Below, in pieces: positions 18,081-27,080 of a stretch of 64,000 nt of DNA. Made by a program: the position numbers and the translations under genes. The notes under the pieces were generated by a model. That model worked only from the letters and a program-made list of their open reading frames with translations. It was not told the DNA's origin and searched no databases. Within the stretch, counting starts at the first letter, position 1. Each line of letters begins with the position of its first letter. This DNA is from Tessaracoccus rhinocerotis (GTDB taxonomy: Bacteria; Actinomycetota; Actinomycetes; Propionibacteriales; Propionibacteriaceae), in contig NZ_VKKG01000004.1 in NCBI RefSeq assembly GCF_007197885.1, forward strand, positions 186,001-250,000, in the 5' to 3' direction.

Positions 18081-19364
18081 TCAGCGAGAGGCCCGGTTCC
18101 GCCTGACAGCCGCCGGCACGGTGAAGGCGACCACCATCCCCAGCCCGGTGACCAGCAGTGCCCCGACGCCGACGCCGACTCCGATGTAGGCCGGCACCAT
18201 GTTCGGCCTCGGCGGGTCGGGCAGGGTCACGTTGGTGTTGGTGGTGCCGTCGGAGCCGGGGTTGGGGACCTGTGGCCGTGCGACCCCGGTCAGTGCGCGC
18301 ATGGGGTTGACGATGCCGTAGCCGATCCTGCTGTCGGGGATGGTGTTGGGCGGCGGGTCGGCGGTCACCTGGAGCCGCTGCTTCACGTCCTCGGGACTCA
18401 GCCCGGGGTAGACCTCGAGCAGGAGTGCGACGACGCCACTCACGATCGGAGCGGCGAACGACGTGCCGAGGATCCCGCTCTCATAGGCCTGGTTGGAGTA
18501 CGGCGCGTTCTGCCTCGGCATCGACGGCAGCAGCGCCATCAGGTCCGCGCCCGGCGCACCGATCGACACGGACTGCCAGGGGTAGCTCATCGCGTGCGGC
18601 GCGTCGGTGCGGTCCACCATCCCGACGGAGATCACGCCGTCGAAGGAGGCCGGGTACGGGGCGCCGCTGATGCCCTGGTCGGCGTTGCCGGCCGCGGCGA
18701 CGACGATGATGCCTGCCTCGATCGCGGCCTCGACGGCTGCCCGGTACTGCGGGATCAGGGGGTCGGCCCCGCCCGCGGACTGCGACAGGTTGATGATGTC
18801 GACGTCCTCCTCGATGGCGTTGCGGACCGCCGCGATGGTGGCGTCGAGGGTGTCGTTCTCCCCGCCGGAGTCACCGCCGCCCGAGGTGGACAGCACCCGG
18901 TAGGAGATGATCTCGGCGTCGGGGGCGATGCCGGAGAAGTCGGTGCGCACGTCGTAGGGCTGCCCTCCGGAGCGCCCGGCGGCGATCAGGGAGGCCACCT
19001 TCGTGCCGTGGTCGCAGTCGACGCCGCCGGCCTCGCCGTCCTTCTCCGACATCCCGCCCAGGTAGTCGTAGGTGCGCACTCGCGAGGCGTCGAGGAAAGG
19101 GGTGCCCAGAGGGGACATCCCGGTGTCGATGACCGCCACGGTGACGCCCTTGCCGGTGGCGATCTGCCAGGCCTCGGGCATGTTCAGCCGCTCCAGGTGC
19201 CAGGCCTGCGTCACCTGGCCGTCGGCGGTGGGCTGGTAGGAGCGGCAGTCCTCCGCCCGGAAGAGCGACAGCTCCGGTTCGGCGGCCGCGTTGCCCGCGA
19301 GCTGGGAGGCCAGCACCGCGCCGACCATTGCGGCGGCGACGATTCTTCCCACGACTCGCTTCAC
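18081..19364 (-). CDS. mycP: Mycosin, membrane-anchored subtilisin-like protease of type VII secretion
   Basis: This 427-residue S8 protease should act outside the membrane, anchored by its C-terminus, as the MycP partner of the ESX apparatus. It has a signal peptide (residues 1-28, ending GNAAA), the catalytic triad Asp80 (VAVIDTGMS), His119 (DCDHGTKVAS) and Ser302 (GILGTSFAAP), the oxyanion Asn in VVAAAGNAD, and a single C-terminal membrane helix followed by RRNRASR. The QAWHLERLNMPEAWQIATG lead-in is typical of mycosins. GTG 19364 is chosen because it gives a clean signal peptide and has TATTCT 7 bases upstream (leaderless promoter); the longer start adds residues before the signal. It is convergent with eccC. 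Confidence 0.93.
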   Translation of the reverse strand: MKRVVGRIVAAAMVGAVLASQLAGNAAAEPELSLFRAEDCRSYQPTADGQVTQAWHLERLNMPEAWQIATGKGVTVAVIDTGMSPLGTPFLDASRVRTYDYLGGMSEKDGEAGGVDCDHGTKVASLIAAGRSGGQPYDVRTDFSGIAPDAEIISYRVLSTSGGGDSGGENDTLDATIAAVRNAIEEDVDIINLSQSAGGADPLIPQYRAAVEAAIEAGIIVVAAAGNADQGISGAPYPASFDGVISVGMVDRTDAPHAMSYPWQSVSIGAPGADLMALLPSMPRQNAPYSNQAYESGILGTSFAAPIVSGVVALLLEVYPGLSPEDVKQRLQVTADPPPNTIPDSRIGYGIVNPMRALTGVARPQVPNPGSDGTTNTNVTLPDPPRPNMVPAYIGVGVGVGALLVTGLGMVVAFTVPAAVRRNRASR

Positions 19365-19371
19365 GCACGCC

Positions 19372-19377
19372 AGAATA
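19372..19377 (-). promoter_or_regulatory. -10 element of a leaderless mycP promoter
   Basis: On the minus strand TATTCT ends 7 bases before the GTG start of mycP, placing the transcript start at the start codon. This favours the GTG at 19364 over the upstream in-frame ATG. Confidence 0.5.
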
Positions 19378-19414
19378 TCCGGCCACGGTCCAGACCCGTC
19401 CTCGACGGGTGCCA

Positions 19415-19420
19415 TATCGT
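19415..19420 (+). promoter_or_regulatory. -10 element of a leaderless pheA promoter
   Basis: TATCGT ends 6 bases before the GTG of pheA. No Shine-Dalgarno sequence is visible, so translation is probably leaderless. Confidence 0.45.
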
Positions 19421-19426
19421 GGGGGC

Positions 19427-20341
19427 GTGCTCGGATACTTCGGCCCCGCGGGGACCTTCACCCACCAGGCGTTGCTCACCATCACCGACGAGGAGGCCAT
19501 GCCCTTCGCCAGTGTCCCGGAGGCGCTCGACGCCGTCCGCGAGGGCCAGGTGGACGGCGTCGTCGTCCCCATCGAGAACTCCGTGGAGGGCGGCGTCACT
19601 GCGACCCTCGACAAGCTCGGCAACGGCGCCCCGCTGCGGATCGTCGGCGAGGTGGTCATCCCCGTCGAGTTCGGCCTCTACGTCAGGGAGGGGACCCAAC
19701 TCGACGACGTCCGCAACGTCCTCACCCACGGCCACGCCGCCGCCCAGTGCCGCGACTGGCTCGCCGTCATGCTCCCGGAGGCCACGGTCGTCGAGGCCGG
19801 ATCGACGGCGGGGGCCGCCATGGAGGTGTCGAACCCGGACTCGCGCCACGACGCCGCGGTCTGCGCCCGGGTCGCCGGCGAGATGTACGGGCTGGTCGAA
19901 CTGGTCCACGGCATCGAGGACAACCCGGGTGCGGTCACCCGGTTCGTGCATGTGGCGAGGCCCGGGCCGCTCCCGCCGCGCACCGGGGCGGACAAGACGA
20001 CGCTGGTGGCCTACATGCGCGAGGACCACTCCGGCGCGCTCCTGGAGATCCTCGAGCAGTTCGCCGGCCGCGGCGTGAACCTGACGCGGATCGAGTCCCG
20101 TCCCACCAAGACCTTCCTCGGCAGCTACTGCTTCAACATCGACGCCGAGGGCCACCTCCACGACAAGCGCATGGCCGAGACCCTGATGGGGCTGCACCGC
20201 ATCTGCCGCGAGGTCATCTTCCTCGGCAGCTACCCGCGGGCGGACAAGCAGGAACCCACCCTCCCGCGCGGATTCGACGACAACGCCTTCAGCCAGGCGG
20301 CCGATTGGCTCGCCACCCTCGAGTCCGAGCAGCCCGGCTGA
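19427..20341 (+). CDS. pheA: Prephenate dehydratase
   Basis: This 304-residue cytoplasmic enzyme converts prephenate to phenylpyruvate in phenylalanine synthesis. The catalytic domain starts LGYFGPAGTFTHQAL and includes VVPIENSVEGGVTATLD and the conserved Thr-Arg pair in GAVTRFVHV. A C-terminal ACT regulatory domain follows (TTLVAYMREDHSGALLEIL, NLTRIESRPTK), with the ESRP motif that binds phenylalanine for feedback inhibition. No chorismate mutase domain is fused. The GTG at 19427 is chosen over the longer open frame because the protein then begins exactly at the family N-terminus and a TATCGT element lies 6 bases upstream. It is divergent from mycP. Confidence 0.93.
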   Translation: MLGYFGPAGTFTHQALLTITDEEAMPFASVPEALDAVREGQVDGVVVPIENSVEGGVTATLDKLGNGAPLRIVGEVVIPVEFGLYVREGTQLDDVRNVLTHGHAAAQCRDWLAVMLPEATVVEAGSTAGAAMEVSNPDSRHDAAVCARVAGEMYGLVELVHGIEDNPGAVTRFVHVARPGPLPPRTGADKTTLVAYMREDHSGALLEILEQFAGRGVNLTRIESRPTKTFLGSYCFNIDAEGHLHDKRMAETLMGLHRICREVIFLGSYPRADKQEPTLPRGFDDNAFSQAADWLATLESEQPG

Positions 20342-20350
20342 GGCCCTGAC

Positions 20351-20356
20351 TAGCAT
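20351..20356 (+). promoter_or_regulatory. -10 element of a leaderless MOSC-gene promoter
   Basis: TAGCAT ends 7 bases before ATG 20364. Because this hexamer covers the alternative ATG at 20355, the downstream ATG is the better start. Confidence 0.5.
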
Positions 20357-20363
20357 GGCGGGC

Positions 20364-20924
20364 ATGCCCAGCCTTCTTGCCGTCTGCGTCGTCCACCAGC
20401 TCCTGCCGGATGCGGCCGGGGTCGGCGTGACGGCGATCGACAAGCGCCCGGTCGCCGGCCCCGTGAAGGTGGGGCCGTACGGTCTGCACGCCGACGTGCA
20501 GGCGGACCGCAAGCACCACGGCGGGCTGGACAAGGCCCTCTACGCCTACGCGCAGGAGGACGCCGAGTACTGGGAACGGGAGTTGGGGCGCGAGTTGGCC
20601 CCGGGTTTCTTCGGTGAGAACCTGCGCACCGAGGGCATCGACGTCAACGCCGCCCGGATCGGCGAGGTCTGGCGCATCGGGGAGCAGGTGCGCGTCGAGG
20701 TCACCATGCCACGGACCCCCTGCCAGACCTTCGCGCGCTGGGTGGGCGGCGAGCAGGCGCGCGGGTGGGTGAGGCGGTTCTCCGATGCCCGCCGACTCGG
20801 TCCGTACCTGCGGGTCCTCGACAAGGGGCGCGTCCGGGCGGGCGACCCCGTCGTCGTGGAGCACCGCCCCGACGGCGCGCCGACCATCATCGACGTCTAT
20901 CGTGCCCCGGCGTCGGCCCGCTGA
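20364..20924 (+). CDS. MOSC-domain protein (YiiM-like)
   Basis: This 186-residue protein carries a MOSC (molybdenum cofactor sulfurase C-terminal) domain, expected to bind a molybdenum-cofactor-like ligand and sulfur via a conserved Cys. Visible features are the opening VCVVHQLLP, GLHADVQADRKHHGGLDKALYAYA, GFFGENLRTEG, IGEVWRIG and MPRTPCQTFARW, whose Cys is the conserved MOSC residue. E. coli YiiM acts on N-hydroxylated base analogues; whether this protein does so is unknown. The ATG at 20364 is preferred to the one at 20355, which lies in the TAGCAT promoter element. It follows pheA closely but probably has its own promoter. Confidence 0.85.
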   Translation: MPSLLAVCVVHQLLPDAAGVGVTAIDKRPVAGPVKVGPYGLHADVQADRKHHGGLDKALYAYAQEDAEYWERELGRELAPGFFGENLRTEGIDVNAARIGEVWRIGEQVRVEVTMPRTPCQTFARWVGGEQARGWVRRFSDARRLGPYLRVLDKGRVRAGDPVVVEHRPDGAPTIIDVYRAPASAR

Positions 20925-21175
20925 GCGCCGCCCCGCGCGGCGGTTTCGACAGGTTCCCGAACGCAAATTTGCAGCAATCAATTTCGCTGAGGGTGCAGGT
21001 CGGTGTAGGCTCCCGAGGATGCTTGGGACCCCAAACGTTGGTGCCGAAAGCCCACGGGAGGACAGCCCTCGCGGCACACTGGGTCCTGGTGTTGTGACCC
21101 GCAACGCCAACACCGACCCGTTGTCGCGTCGACTAGCCTCGAGCCGCCTGAAGTAGAAGAGAAAGAACCGAACCC

Positions 21176-22159
21176 TTGGTCAAGTATCTGATCCGCCGAT
21201 TCCTCGGCTGGTTGCTGATGATCGTCGTCGCAACCAACCTGACCTACTTCCTCGCATGGGGCTACCTCGACCCGCGCAGCAACTACGTGGGCCGCCGTCC
21301 GCCGCTGTCCGAGCAGCAGATCGTCCAGCAGCTCCTGCCGCGCAACCTGAGCGACACCGTTCCGCTCGTGGAACGCTGGTGGAACTGGTTCACCGCCATC
21401 GTCACCCGCTGGGACTGGGGGGTGAGCCCCGTCGGCCAGGTGGTCAACGAGCAGGTCGCCTTCCGCATGTGGGTGAGTGCTGAGCTGGTGCTCGGGGCCA
21501 CGATCCTGACGACTGTCCTCGGCATCGCGCTCGGCGTCTACACCGCTTCGCGCCAGTACCGACTGGCTGACCGCGTTGGCCAGGCCACGTCGATCGTCAC
21601 CATGAACATCAACATCGTCGTCGCGGCCCTGGGCATCGTGCTGCTCGCGATCGCGCTGAACAACGCCGTCGGCAAGCGCATCTTCTACGTGACGGGCTCG
21701 GGCAGCAGGGGAGTCGAAGGGTTCTTCCCGAAGCTGATCGACATCCTGCAACACCTGACGTTGCCGACGATCGCCCTGGTGCTGATCGGTTACTCCGGCA
21801 TCCACTTCCTGCAGCGCTCCCTGCTGCTGGACAACATCAAGGCCGACTACGTGCGCACCGCGCGCGCCAAGGGCCTCACCAAGCAGCAGGCCATCCGCAA
21901 GCACGCGCTGCGCACGTCGCTGATCCCCGTGGCCACGCAGGTGGCCTTCACCATCCCGACGGTGTTCACCGGGGCGGTGCTGACGGAGACGATCTTCGCG
22001 TGGAACGGCATGGGCCGCTACTTCATCGAGACGATCTCGAACAACGACATCCACGGCACCGTCGCCATCGCGGCGTTCGGCGCCTTCCTGACCGCGATCG
22101 GGGCGCTGCTGTCCGACATCGCCGTCGTCGTCCTGGACCCCCGAGTGAGGGTGAGCTGA
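21176..22159 (+). CDS. Peptide/nickel-type ABC importer permease (DppB-like)
   Basis: This 327-residue inner-membrane permease is the first gene of a complete family-5-type importer (permease, permease, fused ATPase, binding protein). It opens VKYLIRRFLGWLLMIVVATN, has an extracellular loop of about 75 residues with conserved aromatic positions, and carries the EAA loop DYVRTARAKGLTKQQAIRKHALRTSLIP and the EWNGMGR-like segment FAWNGMGRYFIETI near the end. The start is a TTG with only a weak purine-rich RBS (AGAAAGAA). The 250 bases upstream hold its promoter region and no gene. The substrate is probably peptides or other small solutes and cannot be assigned. Confidence 0.9.
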   Translation: MVKYLIRRFLGWLLMIVVATNLTYFLAWGYLDPRSNYVGRRPPLSEQQIVQQLLPRNLSDTVPLVERWWNWFTAIVTRWDWGVSPVGQVVNEQVAFRMWVSAELVLGATILTTVLGIALGVYTASRQYRLADRVGQATSIVTMNINIVVAALGIVLLAIALNNAVGKRIFYVTGSGSRGVEGFFPKLIDILQHLTLPTIALVLIGYSGIHFLQRSLLLDNIKADYVRTARAKGLTKQQAIRKHALRTSLIPVATQVAFTIPTVFTGAVLTETIFAWNGMGRYFIETISNNDIHGTVAIAAFGAFLTAIGALLSDIAVVVLDPRVRVS

Positions 22160-22162
22160 CCC

Positions 22163-23098
22163 ATGTCCGACATGATCGACCCCCAGGTCCACGAGAAGGA
22201 ACTCGAGTTCGAGCCGGGCAACGAGCCGGCCGCGCGCAAGCGCATGTCCAAGTGGACGCTCTACTCGCGTCGCTTCCTGCGCAACAAGCCGGCCGTCGTC
22301 GGCATCTTCATCTTCCTGCTGCTGGTGGCATTCGCGATCGTCGGCCCGATGATGACCGAGTACGACCACATCGACATGGACTTCCTGAACCTGTCCACCG
22401 GTCCGTCCGCCGAGCACTGGTTCGGCACCAACGCCTCCGGCAACGACAACTTCGCCCAGGTTTCCATCGGCCTGCAGCGATCGCTGATGATCGCCGTGAC
22501 GGTCTCCGTCGGCGTCACGGCGCTGTCGGCCGTCATCGGCACCGCCGCCGCCTACTTCGGCGGCTGGACCGAGCGCACCATCCTGCTGATCATCCACTTC
22601 CTGATGGTGGTCCCCAGCTTCCTGATCCTGGCCATGATCTCGAACGACTCCGGTGGTGACTGGAGGGTGATCGCCTTCCTGATGATCTTCGTCGTGGGCT
22701 GGTTCTTCCCGGCCCGCGTGATCTGGACGATGGCGCTGTCCCTGCGTGAGCGCGAGTACGTCCACGCCGCCCGCTACATGGGCGTGCGCGGGTTCCGGAT
22801 CGTCCTGCGCCACCTGCTGCCGAACATCGGCTCGCTGCTGGTGATCAACTTCACGCTCGGTATCGTCTCGGCGGTCATGACCGAGACCGGTCTGTCGTTC
22901 CTCGGCTTCGGCGTGAAGATCCCCGACGTCTCGCTGGGTGCGCTGATCGGGTCGGGCGCCAACACCATCACCAGTGCCCCGTGGCTGTTCTACTTCCCGG
23001 CCGCTGCGCTCACCCTGCTGACCGTCTCGATGGCGCTGGTCGCCGACGGCCTGCGTGACGCCCTCGATCCCACCTCTGCCGCAGGAGGCCGCGCATGA
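22163..23098 (+). CDS. Peptide/nickel-type ABC importer permease (DppC-like)
   Basis: This 311-residue second permease has an N-terminal polar segment of about 40 residues, then RRFLRNKPAVVGIFIFLLLV, a characteristic HWFGTNASGNDNFAQVSIG loop (the DppC DxxGRD segment is modified), the EAA loop REREYVHAARYMGVRGFRIVLRH, and ETGLSFLGFGVKIPDVSLGA. It starts 3 bases after the first permease and its stop overlaps the ATPase gene (ATGA), indicating tight translational coupling. Confidence 0.92.
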   Translation: MSDMIDPQVHEKELEFEPGNEPAARKRMSKWTLYSRRFLRNKPAVVGIFIFLLLVAFAIVGPMMTEYDHIDMDFLNLSTGPSAEHWFGTNASGNDNFAQVSIGLQRSLMIAVTVSVGVTALSAVIGTAAAYFGGWTERTILLIIHFLMVVPSFLILAMISNDSGGDWRVIAFLMIFVVGWFFPARVIWTMALSLREREYVHAARYMGVRGFRIVLRHLLPNIGSLLVINFTLGIVSAVMTETGLSFLGFGVKIPDVSLGALIGSGANTITSAPWLFYFPAAALTLLTVSMALVADGLRDALDPTSAAGGRA

Positions 23099-25002
23099 GC
23101 CCCGTCCTGTCCGTCAAGGACCTCAAGGTCAGCTTCCCGAGCGAGGCCGGCCGGGGCGACGCCGTGCGTGGCGTCACTTTCGACCTGGAGGCCGGCAAGA
23201 CCCTCGGCATCGTCGGCGAGTCCGGTTCCGGCAAGTCCGTCACGTCGCTGGCCATCATGGGCCTGCTCGACGAGAACGCCAGGATCACCGGATCGATCAT
23301 CTACGACGGCATGGAGTTGCTCGGCAAGTCCGACAAGCAGCTCTCCGCCATCCGCGGCAACGGCATGTCCATGATCTTCCAGGACCCGCTGACCTCACTC
23401 ACGCCGGTGTTCACCATCGGAGACCAGCTGGTCGAGGCGCTCACCGTGCACCGCAAGATGGACAAGCAGGAGTCCTGGAACCGCTCCATCGAGCTGCTCG
23501 AGGCCGTCGGCATCCCGAACCCCGAGCGCCGGATGAAGGCGTTCCCGCACGAGTTCTCCGGCGGCATGCGGCAGCGCGTGGTCATCGCGATCGCCATGGC
23601 CAACAACCCCAAGCTGATCATCGCCGACGAGCCGACCACGGCACTCGACGTCACCATCCAGGCGCAAGTCCTCGACGTCGCCCAGAAGGCGCAGGACGAG
23701 ACCGGCGCCGCCATGATCATGATCACCCACGACATGGGTGTGGTGGCCCGCACCGCCGACGACGTGCTGGTGATGTACGCCGGCAAGCCCGTGGAGATGG
23801 CGCCCGCCCACGAGCTGTTCCACAAGACCCGGATGCCGTACTCCATCGGCCTGCTCGGCGCCATCCCGCGCGTGGACAAGAAGGAGAAGCAGCCGCTCAT
23901 CCCGATCCAGGGCAACCCGCCGCTCCTGATCGGCCTGCCCGACGAGTGCCCCTTCGCCGATCGCTGCCCGATCGCGATCCCGGAGTGCCGCGCTTCCGAA
24001 CCTGCCCTGCTCCCCGTCGACACCGGCACCGGCGGAAACCACCTCGCCGCGTGCATCCGCAAGCACGAGATCTCCGACGGCGGCCGCATCGGCAACGGGA
24101 CCGTCTACCCGATCCCGGAGCAGTTGGAGAGCGAGCTCACGCTCACGCCCCGCGAGGAACGCCCCGTGGTGCTGGAGGTCAGGAACCTCACCAAGACCTT
24201 CCCGCTGCTCAAGGGCGCGTTCCTGAAGCGCAAGGTGGGCGAGGTGCGCGCGGTCAAGGGCGTCAGCTTCGACGTCCGCGAGGGCGAGACCATGGCCATC
24301 GTGGGCGAGTCCGGGAGCGGCAAGACCACCACGCTGCTGCAGATCATGGACTTCGAGAAGCAGGCCGACGGCGACATCATCATCGCCGGCACCAGTGTGA
24401 ACGACATCAAGTCCGGCAAGCAGGAGCGTCTGCTGCGCCGCGACATCCAGATCGTGTTCCAGGACCCGATGGGTGCCCTCGACCCCCGCATGACGGTGGC
24501 CGACATCATCGCGGAGCCGCTGCAGGCCATCGGTACCAACCGCGGCGACGCCAACCGTCGCGTCGACGAGCTCATGGACCTCGTCGGACTCGACCCGGCC
24601 CACAGCGACCGTTTCCCGCAGGCGTTCTCCGGCGGCCAGCGGCAGCGCATCGGCATCGCGCGCGCCCTGTCCACCAGCCCCAAGCTGATCGCCCTCGACG
24701 AGCCGGTCTCCGCGCTCGACGTCTCCATCCAGGCGGGCGTCATCAACCTGTTGGACGAGTTGAAGGCGAAGCTCGGCGTGTCCTACCTGTTCGTCGCGCA
24801 CGATCTGTCCGTGGTGCGGCACATCGCCGACCGCGTGGCCGTGATGTACAAGGGTGACTTCGTGGAGCATGGCGACGTGGACGACGTGTTCGACAACCCG
24901 CAGCACCCCTACACGAAGTCGCTGTTGTCGGCCATCCCGGTCCCGGATCCCGACATCGAACGCGGTCGTGAGCGGATCATCTTCGACCCCGACAACATCT
25001 GA
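23095..25002 (+). CDS. Fused double ABC ATPase (DppD-DppF type) of the peptide importer
   Basis: This 635-residue protein joins the two ATPase subunits that are separate in DppD/DppF systems. Domain 1 has Walker A GESGSGKSVTSL, signature FSGGMRQRVVIAIA and Walker B LIIADEPTTALD, followed by the oligopeptide-transporter C-terminal motif with Cys residues (CPFADRCPIAIPECR), a probable iron-sulfur or metal site. After a linker (about 335-360), domain 2 has GESGSGKTTTLLQ, FSGGQRQRIGIARAL and LIALDEPVSALD. Both sites look competent. It overlaps the upstream permease by four bases; a hairpin follows at 25021-25047. Confidence 0.93.
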   Translation: MSPVLSVKDLKVSFPSEAGRGDAVRGVTFDLEAGKTLGIVGESGSGKSVTSLAIMGLLDENARITGSIIYDGMELLGKSDKQLSAIRGNGMSMIFQDPLTSLTPVFTIGDQLVEALTVHRKMDKQESWNRSIELLEAVGIPNPERRMKAFPHEFSGGMRQRVVIAIAMANNPKLIIADEPTTALDVTIQAQVLDVAQKAQDETGAAMIMITHDMGVVARTADDVLVMYAGKPVEMAPAHELFHKTRMPYSIGLLGAIPRVDKKEKQPLIPIQGNPPLLIGLPDECPFADRCPIAIPECRASEPALLPVDTGTGGNHLAACIRKHEISDGGRIGNGTVYPIPEQLESELTLTPREERPVVLEVRNLTKTFPLLKGAFLKRKVGEVRAVKGVSFDVREGETMAIVGESGSGKTTTLLQIMDFEKQADGDIIIAGTSVNDIKSGKQERLLRRDIQIVFQDPMGALDPRMTVADIIAEPLQAIGTNRGDANRRVDELMDLVGLDPAHSDRFPQAFSGGQRQRIGIARALSTSPKLIALDEPVSALDVSIQAGVINLLDELKAKLGVSYLFVAHDLSVVRHIADRVAVMYKGDFVEHGDVDDVFDNPQHPYTKSLLSAIPVPDPDIERGRERIIFDPDNI

Positions 25003-25020
25003 AATCCGCACCCGGCACGG

Positions 25021-25047
25021 CGCCCGCCCCCATTCACGGGGCGGGCG
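25021..25047 (+). terminator. Hairpin after the fused ATPase gene
   Basis: CGCCCGCCCC and GGGGCGGGCG form a perfect 10-base stem with a 7-base loop. No T-run follows, so it may be an attenuating or processing hairpin between the ATPase gene and the more highly expressed binding-protein gene. Confidence 0.55.
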
Positions 25048-25131
25048 TCGTGGCATTTCGGCGCCCACAACGGGGGACGACTGCGTCCCCGACGATTACT
25101 GTCCGGTAACAGTTTGGCCGCTGGGGCCTGA

Positions 25132-25163
25132 ATAGTTCGAGAACTGGGCACATTCCGAACTAT
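25132..25163. promoter_or_regulatory. Inverted repeat before the peptide-binding lipoprotein gene
   Basis: ATAGTTCG (25132-25139) and CGAACTAT (25156-25163) form an 8-base dyad 16 bases apart, in the promoter region 42 bases before the gene; ACTGT-N6-ACAGT lies just upstream at about 25098-25113. The right arm overlaps a TATGCT -10-like hexamer. These could be regulator sites giving the binding protein its own promoter. Confidence 0.4.
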
Positions 25164-25204
25164 GCTCCCGGTCATGACATGCGCCGAAAGGCGAAAGGAG
25201 CAAT

Positions 25205-26983
25205 ATGAAGCAGCCAAAGCTGTTGAGGGCCGTTGCCCTCAGCGCCGCCGCCCTGCTGGCACTGAGTGCCTGCGCGAGCGACGAGCCCACTGACGACACC
25301 ACGGGCGAACCCCAGGAGACCACCGGGACCTCCGCCGAGGAGACCCCCACCGACGGCGCCACCACAGAGGGTGGCACCAACGAGGGCGAGGGCGTCGCCG
25401 CCGCCGACTACAACGCACAGCCCCGCGAGAACCTCGAGCAGGGCGGCGTGGTCAACTTCCCGATCAACGAGATCCCGGCGCAGCTGAACGCGTTCAACAG
25501 CGACGGCTCTGCTGACACCGCACGCATCGCAGCGTGGTACATGCCGCAGATCCTGCTGCAGGAGCCCGACGGCACCCCGTACAAGCACGACGCCTACCTC
25601 GACGAGTGGAGCAACGAGATCGTCGACGGCAACACCGTCCTGACCTTCACGTTCACCGAAGAGGCGACGTGGAACGACGGCACCGCCATGGACTGGACCG
25701 CCATCGACGCCACGTGGAAGGCCAACCGCTCCAACGACGAGGGCTTCAACCCGAACGCCACCGACGGCTACAAGGCCATCGCCTCCGTCGAGCAGGGTGA
25801 CACCCCCAAGACCGCCATCGTCACCTTCGACGGCGAGTTCGCATGGCCCCAGATGCCGTTCCTGACCGGGATCCTGCACCCCGCCGTGAACACCCCCGAG
25901 ATCTTCAACGAGGGCTTCATCGACGAGCTGCACCCCGAGTGGGGCGCCGGCCCGTACAAGGTCAAGGAGTTCGACCCGAACACCGACTTCGTCTCCTTCG
26001 AGCCGAACGAGCTGTGGTGGGGCGACGAGCCGATGCTGGACGAGGTCACCTTCACCGGCATGGAGGCATCCGCCTCGATCAACGCGTTCCTGAACGGTGA
26101 GATCGACATGGTCGGCACCGGCACCAAGGACCGTCTGGCCCAGGTTGCGGACATGGAGGGCGTCGTCACCTACCGCGCCCAGCAGACCGCGAACACCCTG
26201 ATCCAGGTCGACGCCGACAAGCCGATGTTCTCCGACATCAACGTCCGCAAGGCCTTCTTCATGGCCATCAACATCGAGCAGCAGAAGCAGATCGCCTGGA
26301 ACGGCCTCGACTACAACGAGGACCCGGCCGGTTCGTTCACCCTGTTCTCGTTCCAGCCCGGGTACAGCAACTCCCTCGAGAACGCTGGCCTGAGCTTCGA
26401 CGTCGAGGGCGCCAACGCACTCCTCGACGAGGCCGGCTGGACCATGGGCGATGACGGCATCCGTGAGAAGGACGGCGAGAAGCTGTCCGTCGTCTTCCCG
26501 CTGTTCTCGGACGACCCGACGCAGGAGGCACTGTACAAGTCGATCCAGGCGCAGCAGAAGGCCGTCGGCATCGACGTCGTCATCGACACCCGTTCGTCCG
26601 CGGACTTCTCCAACGACTACACCACGAAGAACTGGGACATCGTGTCCCTGCGCTTCACCTCGTCCGATCCGTTCGGTGCTGCCTGGTTCTGCCAGCTGTA
26701 CTGCTCCGACTCCGGCCTGAACCTCTCGGGTACCGGTAGCCCGGAGATCGACGAGCGCATCCACAACGAGCTGGAGACCCTTCCCACCGCCGAGGAGCAG
26801 ACTGCCAAGGCGATGGAGATGGAGGCGGAGATCTTCGCCGAGACCTGGGGCATCATCCCGCTGTACAACGGCCCGTCGATCTCGACGGCCAAGGAGGGTC
26901 TGGCCAACCTGACCCCCGAGCCCTACGTGGGCCTGGACCTCTTCGGCGTTCAGCCGGTTGAGAATGTTGGTTGGGAGGCCTGA
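25205..26983 (+). CDS. Family 5 (peptide-type) ABC importer substrate-binding lipoprotein
   Basis: This 592-residue solute-binding protein has a lipoprotein signal (lipobox LSAC, Cys23) and a long Thr/Glu-rich linker (to about residue 65). The mature domain follows the DppA/OppA pattern: GGVVNFPINEIPAQLNAFN, YDEWSNEIVDGNTVLTFTF-like residues, TWNDGTAMDWTAIDATW, VRKAFFMAINIEQQKQIAW and the closing DLFGVQPVENVGWEA. AAAGGAG lies 5 bases before the ATG. It is the last gene of the importer locus, after a hairpin and possible own promoter, and is closed by a strong terminator at 27010-27043. Confidence 0.92.
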   Translation: MKQPKLLRAVALSAAALLALSACASDEPTDDTTGEPQETTGTSAEETPTDGATTEGGTNEGEGVAAADYNAQPRENLEQGGVVNFPINEIPAQLNAFNSDGSADTARIAAWYMPQILLQEPDGTPYKHDAYLDEWSNEIVDGNTVLTFTFTEEATWNDGTAMDWTAIDATWKANRSNDEGFNPNATDGYKAIASVEQGDTPKTAIVTFDGEFAWPQMPFLTGILHPAVNTPEIFNEGFIDELHPEWGAGPYKVKEFDPNTDFVSFEPNELWWGDEPMLDEVTFTGMEASASINAFLNGEIDMVGTGTKDRLAQVADMEGVVTYRAQQTANTLIQVDADKPMFSDINVRKAFFMAINIEQQKQIAWNGLDYNEDPAGSFTLFSFQPGYSNSLENAGLSFDVEGANALLDEAGWTMGDDGIREKDGEKLSVVFPLFSDDPTQEALYKSIQAQQKAVGIDVVIDTRSSADFSNDYTTKNWDIVSLRFTSSDPFGAAWFCQLYCSDSGLNLSGTGSPEIDERIHNELETLPTAEEQTAKAMEMEAEIFAETWGIIPLYNGPSISTAKEGLANLTPEPYVGLDLFGVQPVENVGWEA

Positions 26984-27009
26984 GGCCAGTCCCTCAGCCT
27001 GATCCCGGG

Positions 27010-27043
27010 AACGGGGCCGGTGGTTTCGACCACCGGCCCCGTT
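27010..27043. terminator. Strong intrinsic terminator, 15-bp perfect stem with TTCG tetraloop
   Basis: The 15-base arms at 27010-27024 and 27029-27043 are exactly complementary around a TTCG loop, followed by TCCTGT on the plus strand and preceded by CCCGGG. The UUCG tetraloop is unusually stable. It lies between the binding-protein gene and the convergent lipid kinase gene. Confidence 0.9.
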
Positions 27044-27080
27044 TCCTGTCCCCGGCGGAGACGCGCTGCCCGCGGACGGG

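Noticed and set aside
20355-20363. ATG 20355 as the MOSC gene start
   Set aside because: It overlaps the TAGCAT element; the ATG at 20364 fits a leaderless transcript.
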